From Tenacibaculum discolor (lineage in GTDB: Bacteria; Bacteroidota; Bacteroidia; Flavobacteriales; Flavobacteriaceae), in NCBI RefSeq assembly GCF_003664185.1, contig NZ_RCCS01000007.1, positions 1-64,000 of the forward strand: a stretch of 64,000 bases of DNA, read 5' to 3'. Made by a program: the position numbers and the translations under genes. How positions within the stretch are numbered: the stretch's first letter is position 1; each line of letters starts with the position of its first letter. Positions 41,305 through 51,055 of this stretch are shown in pieces. Below the pieces are notes generated by a model. The model saw only the letters and a program-made list of their open reading frames with translations. It did no database searches and was not told the DNA's origin.

Positions 41305-43839
41305 TTAAATTATGTTTTTAATGTTGTTGTAATCGATAAAATAAACTAATCGAACTGAAAATCTGTGTTGCATGCTTTGATCAAAAAGTTTTGAGATGTT
41401 GTTTTTAAAATCAATGTTTGCAGGAGCAAAATCATGATCTGGTCTTATAGAGTTTCTGTAGAAAAAGATTAATTGACTCCCTGGAGCAAACTGCCATTGA
41501 TAGTTTACATCCAAGTTCCAACTATTAAAGTTTCTGTCGTGCTCTCCTTGGTAGTTGTTTTCTGTAAGTTCTCCATTTTGTTCATTTAAGCTAAAATATT
41601 TTCCTTGATATGGAACTTTACTCCAGTTATGTCTAAATGATAATGATACTGCCGATTTTGTACTGAAAGTATATTTTCCTGTTAAAGAATTGTCGTATGT
41701 AGTCCAATCGCGCTGTCCGAAAATAATATGATCTTTTAAAGGAGTTAATGAAGGTCTTTCTTCTATATCATCCTCATCAACTTTTGTAACATATCCTTGA
41801 TCGTTATTGGTTTTTCCATACCTAAAACCGTAAATTAAAGAAAATTTGTTGGTAAAGCGATATCTAGGTGAAAATCTAAAGCCATAGTCTTCTTTAGGGT
41901 TGTCGTTATAAAAGGTATAATACCAATTATAATCTATTGCAAACTTTTTTCTATAATCGGTAGATCCCCAATGGTTCACATTCAGCCTTTCAGGTCTGTT
42001 AAAGTAGATGCCACTTGTTGTTCCTTCTCTTGGTTCAAAAAAGTCTTTTCGTTCAGTACTATAATTTAAGTTTCCTCCAAAGCTGAATCGTTTTTTGGTA
42101 TCAGCCCAAAAAGATAAGCCAGCATTGGTACCAACATAAGTTCCTGGATTGTGCAAAAAGTTAAAGTTATAGTATATGTTGGCTCCGTAATTATTAAATA
42201 TTCCTTTAGGTTTTAACAAACGGTAACCAACAAAACCGTAAATAGTTTGTTCATTATTGCTAAAAAGAATCCCCATATCATTAGGGTTGTAGTCTTTGTT
42301 TTCAAAGTTATACCCAATTTCTCCACGCCAATTTCCTGATTGTTTACCTATACTGGTATCAAAAGCGTACCCAGTATTAGGATTGTCTGCATCATCAGAA
42401 ATATTACTCATTTTAAAGCTACCATCTATATTATACTTACTTTCTTTGTCTTCAACATGCCATAGAAGTCCAGTAACATTAGCATCTCTAAATCGTCCGT
42501 CACGAGTTACATTGGTATTGATTAAGGTAATTGACGAGTTTTGATTAAACTGCTGATCCAATACCATAATATTGTAGTTAGAAAACGGGTTTACTGTAGT
42601 TTTATAGGTACTAACATTACTAATAGTATCTAAGCCATTAATTGTTTGTTCAGTTCTTTCAACAGTAGCTTCTGTTTTTTCGGTAATGGCGTTAAAAAAA
42701 CCAACACCTAAACCTCCTTTGGTTCTTCCAGATATTTTTATGGCGTTTAGCATTTGAACTTTATCAGGAACATCTATAACTTCATCGTTAACTTTTTTCC
42801 CATCAGTAAATTCTTCATCGTCTCTTCGTTCACCAGAAAATTGATCTATTGGTCTTCCTCCAATTCTTCTTGAATAAAATAGGCGTCCTTTACTAAATAG
42901 TTCAGTTCCTTCAGTAAAAAACTGACGTTGTTCTGTAAATTGTTGTTCAAAAGGACCAAGGTTTAAGGTAACATTATCAAAACCTACTTGGCTAAAATCA
43001 GGAATTAAAGTAGCGTCTAAAGTAAAGTTTTCGGTAATTCCATATTTTACATCCATACCTACACTCCAGTCAAAATCGGTATTACCATCTTTAGTGGTAG
43101 TAGTTGCCGATGCGTATGGATAAAAGTTTAATCGAGTAGGAGGTTTTATGTTGGTGAAGTTTTCATATAAACCATCATATTGCGTCCAGTTTCCTTGTTG
43201 GTTATCAATATGATTCCAAGTAAATTGAGCGTTTAAATTCAATACTTTTCTGTGGAAGTTAATTCCCCATGATTGAACCGGAACATTGGCAAAACGTAAA
43301 GCTCTATAAGGAATCTTCATTTCTACAACCCAAGAGTCTTCATTAATACTAAAATCGCTATCCCATACAGCACTCCAGTTAAAATCTTCATTTCCGTTTG
43401 ATACTTTTGAATCTGCTTGCGCACCAGAACTGGTTACAATAAATTCAAAAGGATTTTGTCCATCATCGTTAGGGTTAATGGTTATTAAAAAGAAATCACT
43501 GTTACCAATATTGTCTCTGTTAGTAAACTCAGCAGGTATTTTAGATGGTTCAGGATCGTACATTTTAGCACTGATGTAAATAGCATTATCATCGTACACT
43601 AATTTTACTACTGTTTTATGGGTGTCAGGTTCTGCTTTTCCGTTATCAGGACGCATCATTACAAAGTCTTTTGCGGCAGGAACATTTTTCCAAGCAGCAT
43701 CATCTAATTTTCCGTCAATTTTTGGAGGTGAATCTACACGTATTACGTCTAGTTTTTTTCTGTTTTGGTTAATGGTTTGGGCATTTGTAACTCCTATAAA
43801 GAAGAAACAGGTTGTAATAAATGCTAAAACTTTAAGCAT
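41305..43839 (-). CDS. DUF5916 outer-membrane protein with CBM9-like N-terminal domain
   Basis: 844 aa. Signal peptide ends TNAQ. An N-terminal carbohydrate-binding family 9-like domain (about 35-235, PKIDGKLDDAAW...KIPYRALRFANVPVQSWGINF) is followed by the DUF5916 region, which looks like an outer-membrane beta-barrel (many alternating strands, and C-terminal HRFSVRLVYFIDYN). Substrate or ligand unknown. Standalone transcription unit. Confidence 0.88.
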   Translation of the reverse strand: MLKVLAFITTCFFFIGVTNAQTINQNRKKLDVIRVDSPPKIDGKLDDAAWKNVPAAKDFVMMRPDNGKAEPDTHKTVVKLVYDDNAIYISAKMYDPEPSKIPAEFTNRDNIGNSDFFLITINPNDDGQNPFEFIVTSSGAQADSKVSNGNEDFNWSAVWDSDFSINEDSWVVEMKIPYRALRFANVPVQSWGINFHRKVLNLNAQFTWNHIDNQQGNWTQYDGLYENFTNIKPPTRLNFYPYASATTTTKDGNTDFDWSVGMDVKYGITENFTLDATLIPDFSQVGFDNVTLNLGPFEQQFTEQRQFFTEGTELFSKGRLFYSRRIGGRPIDQFSGERRDDEEFTDGKKVNDEVIDVPDKVQMLNAIKISGRTKGGLGVGFFNAITEKTEATVERTEQTINGLDTISNVSTYKTTVNPFSNYNIMVLDQQFNQNSSITLINTNVTRDGRFRDANVTGLLWHVEDKESKYNIDGSFKMSNISDDADNPNTGYAFDTSIGKQSGNWRGEIGYNFENKDYNPNDMGILFSNNEQTIYGFVGYRLLKPKGIFNNYGANIYYNFNFLHNPGTYVGTNAGLSFWADTKKRFSFGGNLNYSTERKDFFEPREGTTSGIYFNRPERLNVNHWGSTDYRKKFAIDYNWYYTFYNDNPKEDYGFRFSPRYRFTNKFSLIYGFRYGKTNNDQGYVTKVDEDDIEERPSLTPLKDHIIFGQRDWTTYDNSLTGKYTFSTKSAVSLSFRHNWSKVPYQGKYFSLNEQNGELTENNYQGEHDRNFNSWNLDVNYQWQFAPGSQLIFFYRNSIRPDHDFAPANIDFKNNISKLFDQSMQHRFSVRLVYFIDYNNIKNII

Positions 43840-44049
43840 AGTTGATTGAGATATAGTATTAGTTGTTGGGCTAAATTATTATGATTAGGATAAATAAATC
43901 ACAAAATCATGTTAATTACGGTAAAGACCTGTTAAAAAAAAGAATGTTACATGCTTAAATGTTAAAAAAATGTAAAAATGGAAATTAAATAAAATTGATT
44001 TTAATCATAAATTAAAGTACAATTTATAAGGTATTATAAATTGAATTTG

Positions 44050-44057
44050 TATTTTTG
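44050..44057 (+). promoter_or_regulatory. Candidate -7 promoter box of sucC
   Basis: TATTTTTG, matching TAnnTTTG, 25 bases before the sucC ATG. No clear -33 box. The 240-bp spacer upstream is AT-rich and otherwise featureless. Confidence 0.5.
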
Positions 44058-44081
44058 TTCGACTTTAAAAATTCATATCTA

Positions 44082-45278
44082 ATGAACTTACACGAATATC
44101 AAGGTAAAGAAATATTAAGCAGTTTTGGCGTTCGTATTCAACGTGGAATTGTTGCAAATACTCCAGAAGAAGCTGTTGAAGCAGCGAAGAAATTAACAGA
44201 AGAAACAGGTACTGGTTGGCATGTAATCAAAGCTCAAGTACACGCAGGTGGTCGTGGAAAAGGTGGTGGTGTTAAGTTAGCTAAAAACTTAGATGAGGTA
44301 AAAAGTATTGCTGATGACATTTTAGGAATGATGTTAGTAACTCCTCAAACTTCAGCAGAAGGTAAGTTAGTTAACCAAGTGTTAATTGCTGAGGATGTAT
44401 ATTATCCTGGTGATAGTGAGCCAGATGAATTTTATATGTCAGTTTTGTTAAACCGTGCTACGGGTAGAAACATGATTATGTATTCTACTGAAGGAGGTAT
44501 GGATATTGAAACTGTGGCAGAAGAAACTCCACACTTAATTTTTACAGAAGAAATTGATCCAGGAACAGGATTATTACCTTTCCAAGCTCGTAAAATTGCT
44601 TTTAACTTAGGTTTAAGCGGTGGGGCTTTAAAAGAAATGGTAAAGTTTGTTACTGCTTTATATACTGCATACATCAAGTCTGATTCTTCGATGTTTGAAA
44701 TTAACCCAGTATTAAAAACATCTGATGATAAAATTATGGCAGTAGATGCTAAAGTGTCGTTAGATGAGAATGCATTATACCGTCATAAAGATTATGCAGC
44801 AATGCGTGATTTACGTGAAGAAAACCCAATTGAGGTAGAAGCTAAAGCTGCAGGATTAAACTATGTAGATTTAGATGGTAACGTTGGATGTATGGTAAAC
44901 GGAGCTGGTTTAGCAATGGGAACTATGGATTTAATTAAGCAAGCAGGTGGTGATCCAGCTAACTTCTTAGATGTTGGGGGTACTGCAGATGCACAACGTG
45001 TTGAAACTGCTTTCGGAATTATTTTAAAAGATCCTAATGTAAAAGCTATCTTAGTAAATATTTTTGGAGGAATCGTTCGTTGTGATCGTGTTGCTCAAGG
45101 TGTTGTAGATGCTTATAAAAATATGGGAGACAAAATTAATGTGCCTATTATTTGTCGTTTACAAGGAACAAACGCTAAAGAAGCAAAAGAATTAATTGAC
45201 AACAGCGGAATGGAAATTATCTCAGCTACTGAGTTCCAAGAAGCTGCTGATAAAGTAGGAGAAGTTTTAAGCGCTTAA
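44082..45278 (+). CDS. sucC: Succinyl-CoA ligase (ADP/GDP-forming), beta subunit
   Basis: 398 aa from ATG 44082 (MNLHEYQGKEILSSFGV). ATP-grasp domain (VIKAQVHAGGRGKGGGVKLA), GGIVRCDRVAQGVV and the C-terminal CoA-ligase domain with FLDVGGTAD. TCA cycle. The alpha subunit sucD is not adjacent. A bidirectional terminator follows. Confidence 0.96.
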   Translation: MNLHEYQGKEILSSFGVRIQRGIVANTPEEAVEAAKKLTEETGTGWHVIKAQVHAGGRGKGGGVKLAKNLDEVKSIADDILGMMLVTPQTSAEGKLVNQVLIAEDVYYPGDSEPDEFYMSVLLNRATGRNMIMYSTEGGMDIETVAEETPHLIFTEEIDPGTGLLPFQARKIAFNLGLSGGALKEMVKFVTALYTAYIKSDSSMFEINPVLKTSDDKIMAVDAKVSLDENALYRHKDYAAMRDLREENPIEVEAKAAGLNYVDLDGNVGCMVNGAGLAMGTMDLIKQAGGDPANFLDVGGTADAQRVETAFGIILKDPNVKAILVNIFGGIVRCDRVAQGVVDAYKNMGDKINVPIICRLQGTNAKEAKELIDNSGMEIISATEFQEAADKVGEVLSA

Positions 45279-45311
45279 AACTTTTTTTAATTAATTCTTA
45301 GTAATATATTT

Positions 45312-45344
45312 AAAAAAACCTCACTGTTACAGTGAGGTTTTTTT
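45312..45344. terminator. Bidirectional terminator after sucC
   Basis: cctcactg-tta-cagtgagg with A-run before and T-run after (stem 11 bp or more). Between sucC and the convergent YwqK-like gene. Confidence 0.87.
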
Positions 45345-45399
45345 AGTATTATTCAACTTCTCAATAAAGAAAATACTTTATGTAAAGTGCTGTGCTCTT

Positions 45400-46158
45400 T
45401 TAAAACATCATATTTATTCTGATAGGGATATTTATCTTTGTTGTTAATTTTTCATCATTGATACGTCCACTAAACCAATTAGTTTTATTTTTCTCTATAT
45501 AGTCGTATATAATTTTAGTTAAACCTTCATTTTCATTTTCTGCTGAATAATTGATGTCTTGAACTTCTCCTTCTTTATTAACCCAAAAAGTAACTTTTTC
45601 TTCTATATTAATTTTAGTGCGTCCCTTATCATTTATGTCGAAAGGAGCTTTAAAAGTGATTTCATTATACAAACCTTTAACAAAATTATAAAGACCTCCT
45701 ATTCTTGTGGGTGGACATGATAATTTCATGACTTTGATTTCACTATTAACAACAACTTCGAATTCTCTAATGCTACCACATTCAGAATTTTTGATAAAAA
45801 TATTCTTATCATAATCGAATTCATGAATTATATCTCCTTTTGCATTATAAAATTTCCATATACCTATCCTTTGATTATTTTTGTAATTACCTTGAACTCT
45901 AATTTTATTTCCAGACTTATCATATTTTTCAACCCATAGGCCTTCTCGTTTTCCATTTATATATTGTCCTTTGGTTAAATTTCTGAATGGAGGTGTATAT
46001 GATGTTATCTTATAGTCCCCATGCTTTGTTATCCCATCAGATAATAAAACATGAAACTTAGCTTTTCCAAAGCCAGCATTTTCTTTAACTTTTTTTGTCT
46101 TTTGTGAAAATATAGATGTACTTGTTAATATTAAAAATAAGATAATAGTTTTTTTCAT
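45400..46158 (-). CDS. Secreted protein with MORN/YwqK-type repeats and TonB-C-like tail
   Basis: About 252 aa from ATG 46158 (MKKTIILFLILTSTSIFSQ). Signal peptide ends FSQ. Residues about 45-125 carry YwqK/MORN-like units (GDYKITSY, GQYINGKREGLWVEKYD, GNYKNNQRIGIWKFYN). The C-terminal part (about 175-250) resembles a TonB C-terminal/energy-transducer-type domain, with a conserved Cys pair (CGS...CPP) between them. Role unknown; probably periplasmic. Confidence 0.7.
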   Translation of the reverse strand: MKKTIILFLILTSTSIFSQKTKKVKENAGFGKAKFHVLLSDGITKHGDYKITSYTPPFRNLTKGQYINGKREGLWVEKYDKSGNKIRVQGNYKNNQRIGIWKFYNAKGDIIHEFDYDKNIFIKNSECGSIREFEVVVNSEIKVMKLSCPPTRIGGLYNFVKGLYNEITFKAPFDINDKGRTKINIEEKVTFWVNKEGEVQDINYSAENENEGLTKIIYDYIEKNKTNWFSGRINDEKLTTKINIPIRINMMF

Positions 46159-46236
46159 GGTTATATATTTATTGAAGAAGTTAATTAATATCACTTAAAT
46201 GCTTTTATTAAGAATAGAGTTTTATGAAGAAAGAGC

Positions 46237-48225
46237 CTACAATTTTCCTTTCAAAACCTCAATTTCATCTCGTAATTGTGCTGCTACTAAAAAGTCTAAA
46301 GCTTTGGCAGCTTCTTCCATTTGCTTGCGTTTAGTGCGAATACGTTTTTCTATTTCTTGTTTAGGTAGGTATTCCAACTCTTGTTCAGCAGCTTTTTGTG
46401 CCACATTATCATAATGATATGAGGTAATCGCATTTTTAGATAAAGTATTATCTATCTTTTTATTGATTTGAGTTGGAGTAATTCCGTGAGCTGTATTGTA
46501 ATTAATTTGCTTTTCACGTCTACGATTGGTCTCGTCAATAGTGAGTTGCATGCTATTGGTAATTTTATCCGCATACATAATTGCTTTACCATTTACGTTA
46601 CGTGCAGCACGTCCCACGGTTTGTGTTAACGAACGATGTGAACGTAAAAAACCTTCTTTATCGGCATCTAAAATAGCAACTAAGGAAACTTCTGGTAAGT
46701 CTAACCCTTCACGAAGTAGATTTACTCCAATTAACACATCAAATAAACCTTTACGTAGATCCTGCATAATTTCTACACGTTCTAAGGTGTCTACATCAGA
46801 GTGTATATAACGGCAACGTACTTGAATTCTAGTTAAGTATTTAGCTAATTCCTCAGCCATACGCTTTGTTAAGGTGGTAACCAAAGTACGTTCATCTTTT
46901 TCTACACGCACTTGAATTTCTTCAATTAAATCATCTATTTGATTTAAACTCGGGCGGATTTCAATTTCAGGATCTAATAGTCCTGTTGGTCTAATAACTT
47001 GTTCTACAAATAAACCTTCGGTTTTTTGTAATTCATAATCTGCTGGTGTTGCAGAAACGTAGATTACTTGGTTTTGTAAAGCTTCGAACTCTTCAAACTT
47101 TAATGGACGGTTATCCATTGCAGCAGGTAAACGGAATCCGTATTCTACCAAGTTTTCTTTTCGACTTCTATCTCCGCCATACATCGCGTGAACTTGTGGT
47201 ACAGTAACATGACTTTCATCAATCACCATCAAGTAGTCATCAGGAAAATAATCTAACAAACAGAAAGGACGGGTACCTGCTTCTCTTCCGTCTAAGTAAC
47301 GAGAATAATTTTCAATTCCAGAACAATAGCCTAACTCACGAATCATTTCTAAATCAAACTCAGTGCGCTCTTGTAAACGTTTTGCTTCTAAATGTTTTCC
47401 TATTTCTTTAAAATAATCTACCTGTTTTACCATATCCTCCTGAATTTGATGAATGGCGTTTTGTAGTATATCTGGAGAGGTTACGAATAGGTTAGCAGGA
47501 TAAATATTCAGCTTGTCTAATCGCGTAAGAACTTCGTTGGTTTCAATATCGAAGGTTTCTATTTCTTCTATTTCATCTCCAAAAAAGTGAATTCGATAAC
47601 CGTTTTCACCATAGGAAGGATAAATTGTAACGACGTCACCTTTTACTTTAAACGTTCCGCTTTTTACTTCAACTTCAGTACGTGCATATAAACTTGTTAC
47701 TAACCTATGTAAAAATTTGGTACGAGAAATTTGTTGATCAACTTCAATAGTGATGACATTCTTTTTGAATTCAGTCGGATTTCCAATACCATACAAACAA
47801 GATACCGAGGCTACTACTAGCACATCTCGACGTCCTGAAAGTAGGGAAGAAGAGGTGCTAATTCGTAAGCGTTCTATTTCATCATTGATGGATAAGTCTT
47901 TTTCAATATAGGTTCCTGTTACAGGAATATAAGCTTCTGGTTGGTAGTAATCATAATATGAAACGAAATACTCTACAGCATTGTTTGGAAAGAACTGCTT
48001 GAATTCAGAATATAATTGGGCAGCTAAGGTTTTGTTATGAGCCAATACTAATGTTGGACGATTGACTTCAGCAACAACATTGGCTACTGAAAAAGTTTTA
48101 CCAGACCCTGTAACACCTAAAAGTGTTTGATATCTTTCGTCGGCTAAAATTCCGTTAGCTAATTGTTTAATTGCCTGTGGTTGATCTCCTGTAGGTTTAA
48201 ATTCTGAGTGTAATTCAAAGTTCAT
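46237..48225 (-). CDS. uvrB: UvrABC excision nuclease subunit B
   Basis: 662 aa. Damage-verifying helicase of nucleotide excision repair. Walker A GVTGSGKTFSVANV; beta-hairpin region; helicase motifs LREGLDLPEVSL and GRAARN; UVR domain at the C-terminus (EKRIRTKRKQMEEAAKALDF). A TATTTTTG box lies only five bases upstream of the ATG, so its mRNA may be leaderless. Confidence 0.97.
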   Translation of the reverse strand: MNFELHSEFKPTGDQPQAIKQLANGILADERYQTLLGVTGSGKTFSVANVVAEVNRPTLVLAHNKTLAAQLYSEFKQFFPNNAVEYFVSYYDYYQPEAYIPVTGTYIEKDLSINDEIERLRISTSSSLLSGRRDVLVVASVSCLYGIGNPTEFKKNVITIEVDQQISRTKFLHRLVTSLYARTEVEVKSGTFKVKGDVVTIYPSYGENGYRIHFFGDEIEEIETFDIETNEVLTRLDKLNIYPANLFVTSPDILQNAIHQIQEDMVKQVDYFKEIGKHLEAKRLQERTEFDLEMIRELGYCSGIENYSRYLDGREAGTRPFCLLDYFPDDYLMVIDESHVTVPQVHAMYGGDRSRKENLVEYGFRLPAAMDNRPLKFEEFEALQNQVIYVSATPADYELQKTEGLFVEQVIRPTGLLDPEIEIRPSLNQIDDLIEEIQVRVEKDERTLVTTLTKRMAEELAKYLTRIQVRCRYIHSDVDTLERVEIMQDLRKGLFDVLIGVNLLREGLDLPEVSLVAILDADKEGFLRSHRSLTQTVGRAARNVNGKAIMYADKITNSMQLTIDETNRRREKQINYNTAHGITPTQINKKIDNTLSKNAITSYHYDNVAQKAAEQELEYLPKQEIEKRIRTKRKQMEEAAKALDFLVAAQLRDEIEVLKGKL

Positions 48226-48229
48226 TCAA

Positions 48230-48237
48230 CAAAAATA
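48230..48237 (-). promoter_or_regulatory. -7 box of uvrB, probably giving a leaderless mRNA
   Basis: TATTTTTG on the minus strand, with only four bases between it and the ATG (48225-48223). Transcription from about 7 bases downstream of the box would begin at the start codon. Confidence 0.5.
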
Positions 48238-48262
48238 CGGATAGTTATCTATGTGATGAATT

Positions 48263-50968
48263 TTAATTTCTTTTGAGTGTAAAATGCCCTTTTTTATCTA
48301 TTACATTATCGTTAAGATCTTTTAATTTGGCATGGAACCAGTAGTCGTTAGAAGGGAGTTTAATGTTGTTATAAGTTCCATCCCAACCAAATTCTGAATT
48401 ATTATCGTTTATGACATATAGAACTTTACCAAAGCGATTAAAAATTTTGATATCTATTTCTTTGAAGAAATTAGAACTTACCCCATAAACTTTCCAATAA
48501 TCGTTAAACCCATCAGCATTGGGAGTTAAAAACTTAGGGTAGCCAATTATACTAGCTGAGGCTTTAGTAGGGCTTTCACATTTATTAATATCTCTTATAT
48601 AAATAGTGGCAATTCCCGGTTGTACATTGTTAAAAGAGTGAGAAGTTCCATTTCCAACATAAGTAGTACCATCTAAAGAAAATTCATAGCTACTATCTCC
48701 ATCAATACTAATATAAACACTGTTGTCGGTTTCGCTTTGAACATTTACTTCAACATTTAAAATCTCTGGAGGTGGAGGATAGTTAACTGTAAAATTTTTA
48801 GAGTTTGAACATTCTATACCATTTACTGTTTTGTAAACTGTTAAAGAAAATTCACCAGCTCTAGTTAATGGAAAGTTACTGTTTGTACTAACTATAGAGT
48901 TGTTTTCATCTTTCCATTCGAAACGATTATTAGAAGAATCAGCCGTTAATATAACAGGGGGATGGTCGGAAGGGCTAACACAAATAGTATAGTTGTTTTT
49001 TAAGTTAATTCGAGGAGAATTTACTATCAAATCGATAGGGGATATTCCAGAACAACCATTTTTATTCTCTATTTTTAACCAGATAGTTGTGGTAGAGGAA
49101 TTGAAAATTTTGGGTAGCTTGTTAGTAGACTTTTGAGCATCTTTATAAGTCGGATAAAAAGTTAATTTGTCTGATGTAGAAAGATTAAAGTCATTAATAA
49201 GTTCGTCCTTTTTTTTATTTAGGTCAAAAAATCCATATCCACTATTAACAGAGTTTTTAGTATCCTCACAAGTTGTAATAGGAGAGATATTAAGGGAAGG
49301 TTTAAATAAAGTTTCAATAGTGAAGCTTTCAATTTCAAAGCACCCTTTTACACTCGTTGCTTTTGTATAAATAACCTGTGGGTTACTTTCATTGTAAAAG
49401 TTTTCAGGATCTAAAATTTCATTTGTATTATTTTCAGCGTCAGATAAATTTTTGTAAAATTTATAGGTGAGTGTAGTATCAGTTGAGATTTCATTAGCAA
49501 TATTATTCAAGTTAAATAAACTACTACCATCATTGTTGTTATCACACTGAATGATTTCTTGATTAGGAGTCAAATTTGGTAGTGGGTAAACAGTAATTTT
49601 TTTATAGAGTGGAATATTCTGGTTATTAATATTGATTATAGCAGATACTGTATATTCTCCTGTGGCAGTATATGCATGTTCGGGCGCTATATCACTACTA
49701 GTATTTCCATCTCCAAAATCCCAAACTACACTATTTATAGGAGCATAGGAGTCAAGAGAAAAAGTGAATGTATCAAAAAGACATTGGTTTTCTTTAGTAA
49801 TTATTCTATTTCTAAAGAAAGATTGGATAAAGTTGGGTAATCCTTTTAAAGATTTACTTTTATCTAAATCAATAGAATTTTCAATAAAAACTGCTTTTGA
49901 AGCCATTCTTTCTGGAAATCTAATTTCACTTAACTGATTTGTATACTCTAATTGTTGATCATTTATTTTTGCTTTAGATATATATATATTTCCGTTACTA
50001 GCTAATTGAAGAGAAAAAAACCTATACTTTGAAGATTCAAATAAACGAGTTTTTAAGTTTGAAAAAGAGCCGTCTTCTTTTTCAAATATGTATTGATAGA
50101 TATAGCTTTTATGACCTATGTCACAAGAAAAATATAATATTTTAGAATTTTGAGCAAAGTCTATTCCATACGGTCTAGAAATATTAGGAAAAGTAAAAGA
50201 AGTTATTATTTTCCTGTTAAATAAAATTTCAGCATTTTTATTATTAAAATTATAAAGAGAAATAGCTACATCATAATCTGCAAGAGCAATGTATTTACCA
50301 TTGGGAGAAACTTTTAAGCTTCCTTCAGTAATAAATGTTTCTTTTTGTTTAGATATAATAGGTGTGGGGTTAATACCATTACTATCAATCTTATAACACA
50401 TAAATGTGTTTACGGGAAATTCAGGAAGTGGATTTTCACCACCGAAAGTAATAAGCCAGATATCTTTTCCATTGAAATGATGAACTGCTGAGATTTTTTC
50501 TGAAGCTGTATATCTTAGTAGCTTATTTTTAGTAGATATTTTTCCTAATGGATATTTATCTGAAAAAGTAACTTCCGAATAGTATACTCCTTGTACTAAG
50601 GATAATTCATAAGATATTTCTTTACGAGTTGTTATAATATAATATGTCTTTTTATCACTGGGTTTAGGTATTATTAAAATAGATTGAGTATTAGTTGTCT
50701 CTCCAGCTAAACCTTCTCCATTTATCATAATTTGATGATTTTTATTCCAAACTTTTTCTCCATTAGAGTAAAACAATAAGTTGCCATTTGAATCAGAGAT
50801 AGAAGAACAACCAGCAGGTGTATTCATTAAACTATTGTTTGTGATATTTATTTTATTTTTATCAAACTTTAAACTAGCTTTATTACCAAAATACCAATTA
50901 TCAGTTTCTCTTTGAGAAAAACATAAAACAGAGACAAATAATAAAAATAAAGTTATTAATTTATTCAT
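48263..50968 (-). CDS. Large secreted protein with PKD domain and type IX (type B) sorting domain
   Basis: 901 aa. Signal peptide ends LCFSQ. The N-terminal ~400 residues look like a beta-propeller-type region starting DNWYFGNKASLKF and including CSSISDSNGNLLFYSNG. A PKD domain is at about 405-470 (WDFGDGNTSSDIAPEHAY), then further Ig-like beta modules, and a C-terminal gliding-type sorting domain (about 805-901) with FLTPNADGFNDYW and IFNRFGKVLY. It is exported by T9SS and probably surface-anchored or released. A paralogue of 948 aa lies next to it. Confidence 0.9.
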   Translation of the reverse strand: MNKLITLFLLFVSVLCFSQRETDNWYFGNKASLKFDKNKINITNNSLMNTPAGCSSISDSNGNLLFYSNGEKVWNKNHQIMINGEGLAGETTNTQSILIIPKPSDKKTYYIITTRKEISYELSLVQGVYYSEVTFSDKYPLGKISTKNKLLRYTASEKISAVHHFNGKDIWLITFGGENPLPEFPVNTFMCYKIDSNGINPTPIISKQKETFITEGSLKVSPNGKYIALADYDVAISLYNFNNKNAEILFNRKIITSFTFPNISRPYGIDFAQNSKILYFSCDIGHKSYIYQYIFEKEDGSFSNLKTRLFESSKYRFFSLQLASNGNIYISKAKINDQQLEYTNQLSEIRFPERMASKAVFIENSIDLDKSKSLKGLPNFIQSFFRNRIITKENQCLFDTFTFSLDSYAPINSVVWDFGDGNTSSDIAPEHAYTATGEYTVSAIININNQNIPLYKKITVYPLPNLTPNQEIIQCDNNNDGSSLFNLNNIANEISTDTTLTYKFYKNLSDAENNTNEILDPENFYNESNPQVIYTKATSVKGCFEIESFTIETLFKPSLNISPITTCEDTKNSVNSGYGFFDLNKKKDELINDFNLSTSDKLTFYPTYKDAQKSTNKLPKIFNSSTTTIWLKIENKNGCSGISPIDLIVNSPRINLKNNYTICVSPSDHPPVILTADSSNNRFEWKDENNSIVSTNSNFPLTRAGEFSLTVYKTVNGIECSNSKNFTVNYPPPPEILNVEVNVQSETDNSVYISIDGDSSYEFSLDGTTYVGNGTSHSFNNVQPGIATIYIRDINKCESPTKASASIIGYPKFLTPNADGFNDYWKVYGVSSNFFKEIDIKIFNRFGKVLYVINDNNSEFGWDGTYNNIKLPSNDYWFHAKLKDLNDNVIDKKGHFTLKRN

Positions 50969-51055
50969 AGCTAGTTAATTTTAATAAAAAGCTAATTTAC
51001 AAAAAAGTAATGATTTTTTATTTTCATTAAAAACTGCTTTTCAATTTCCTAAATG

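Noticed and set aside
43840..44049. Possible small gene or riboswitch upstream of sucC
   Set aside because: The 240-bp spacer is AT-rich with no open frame of useful length, no conserved riboswitch core and no strong hairpin; only a -7 promoter box at its end is supported.
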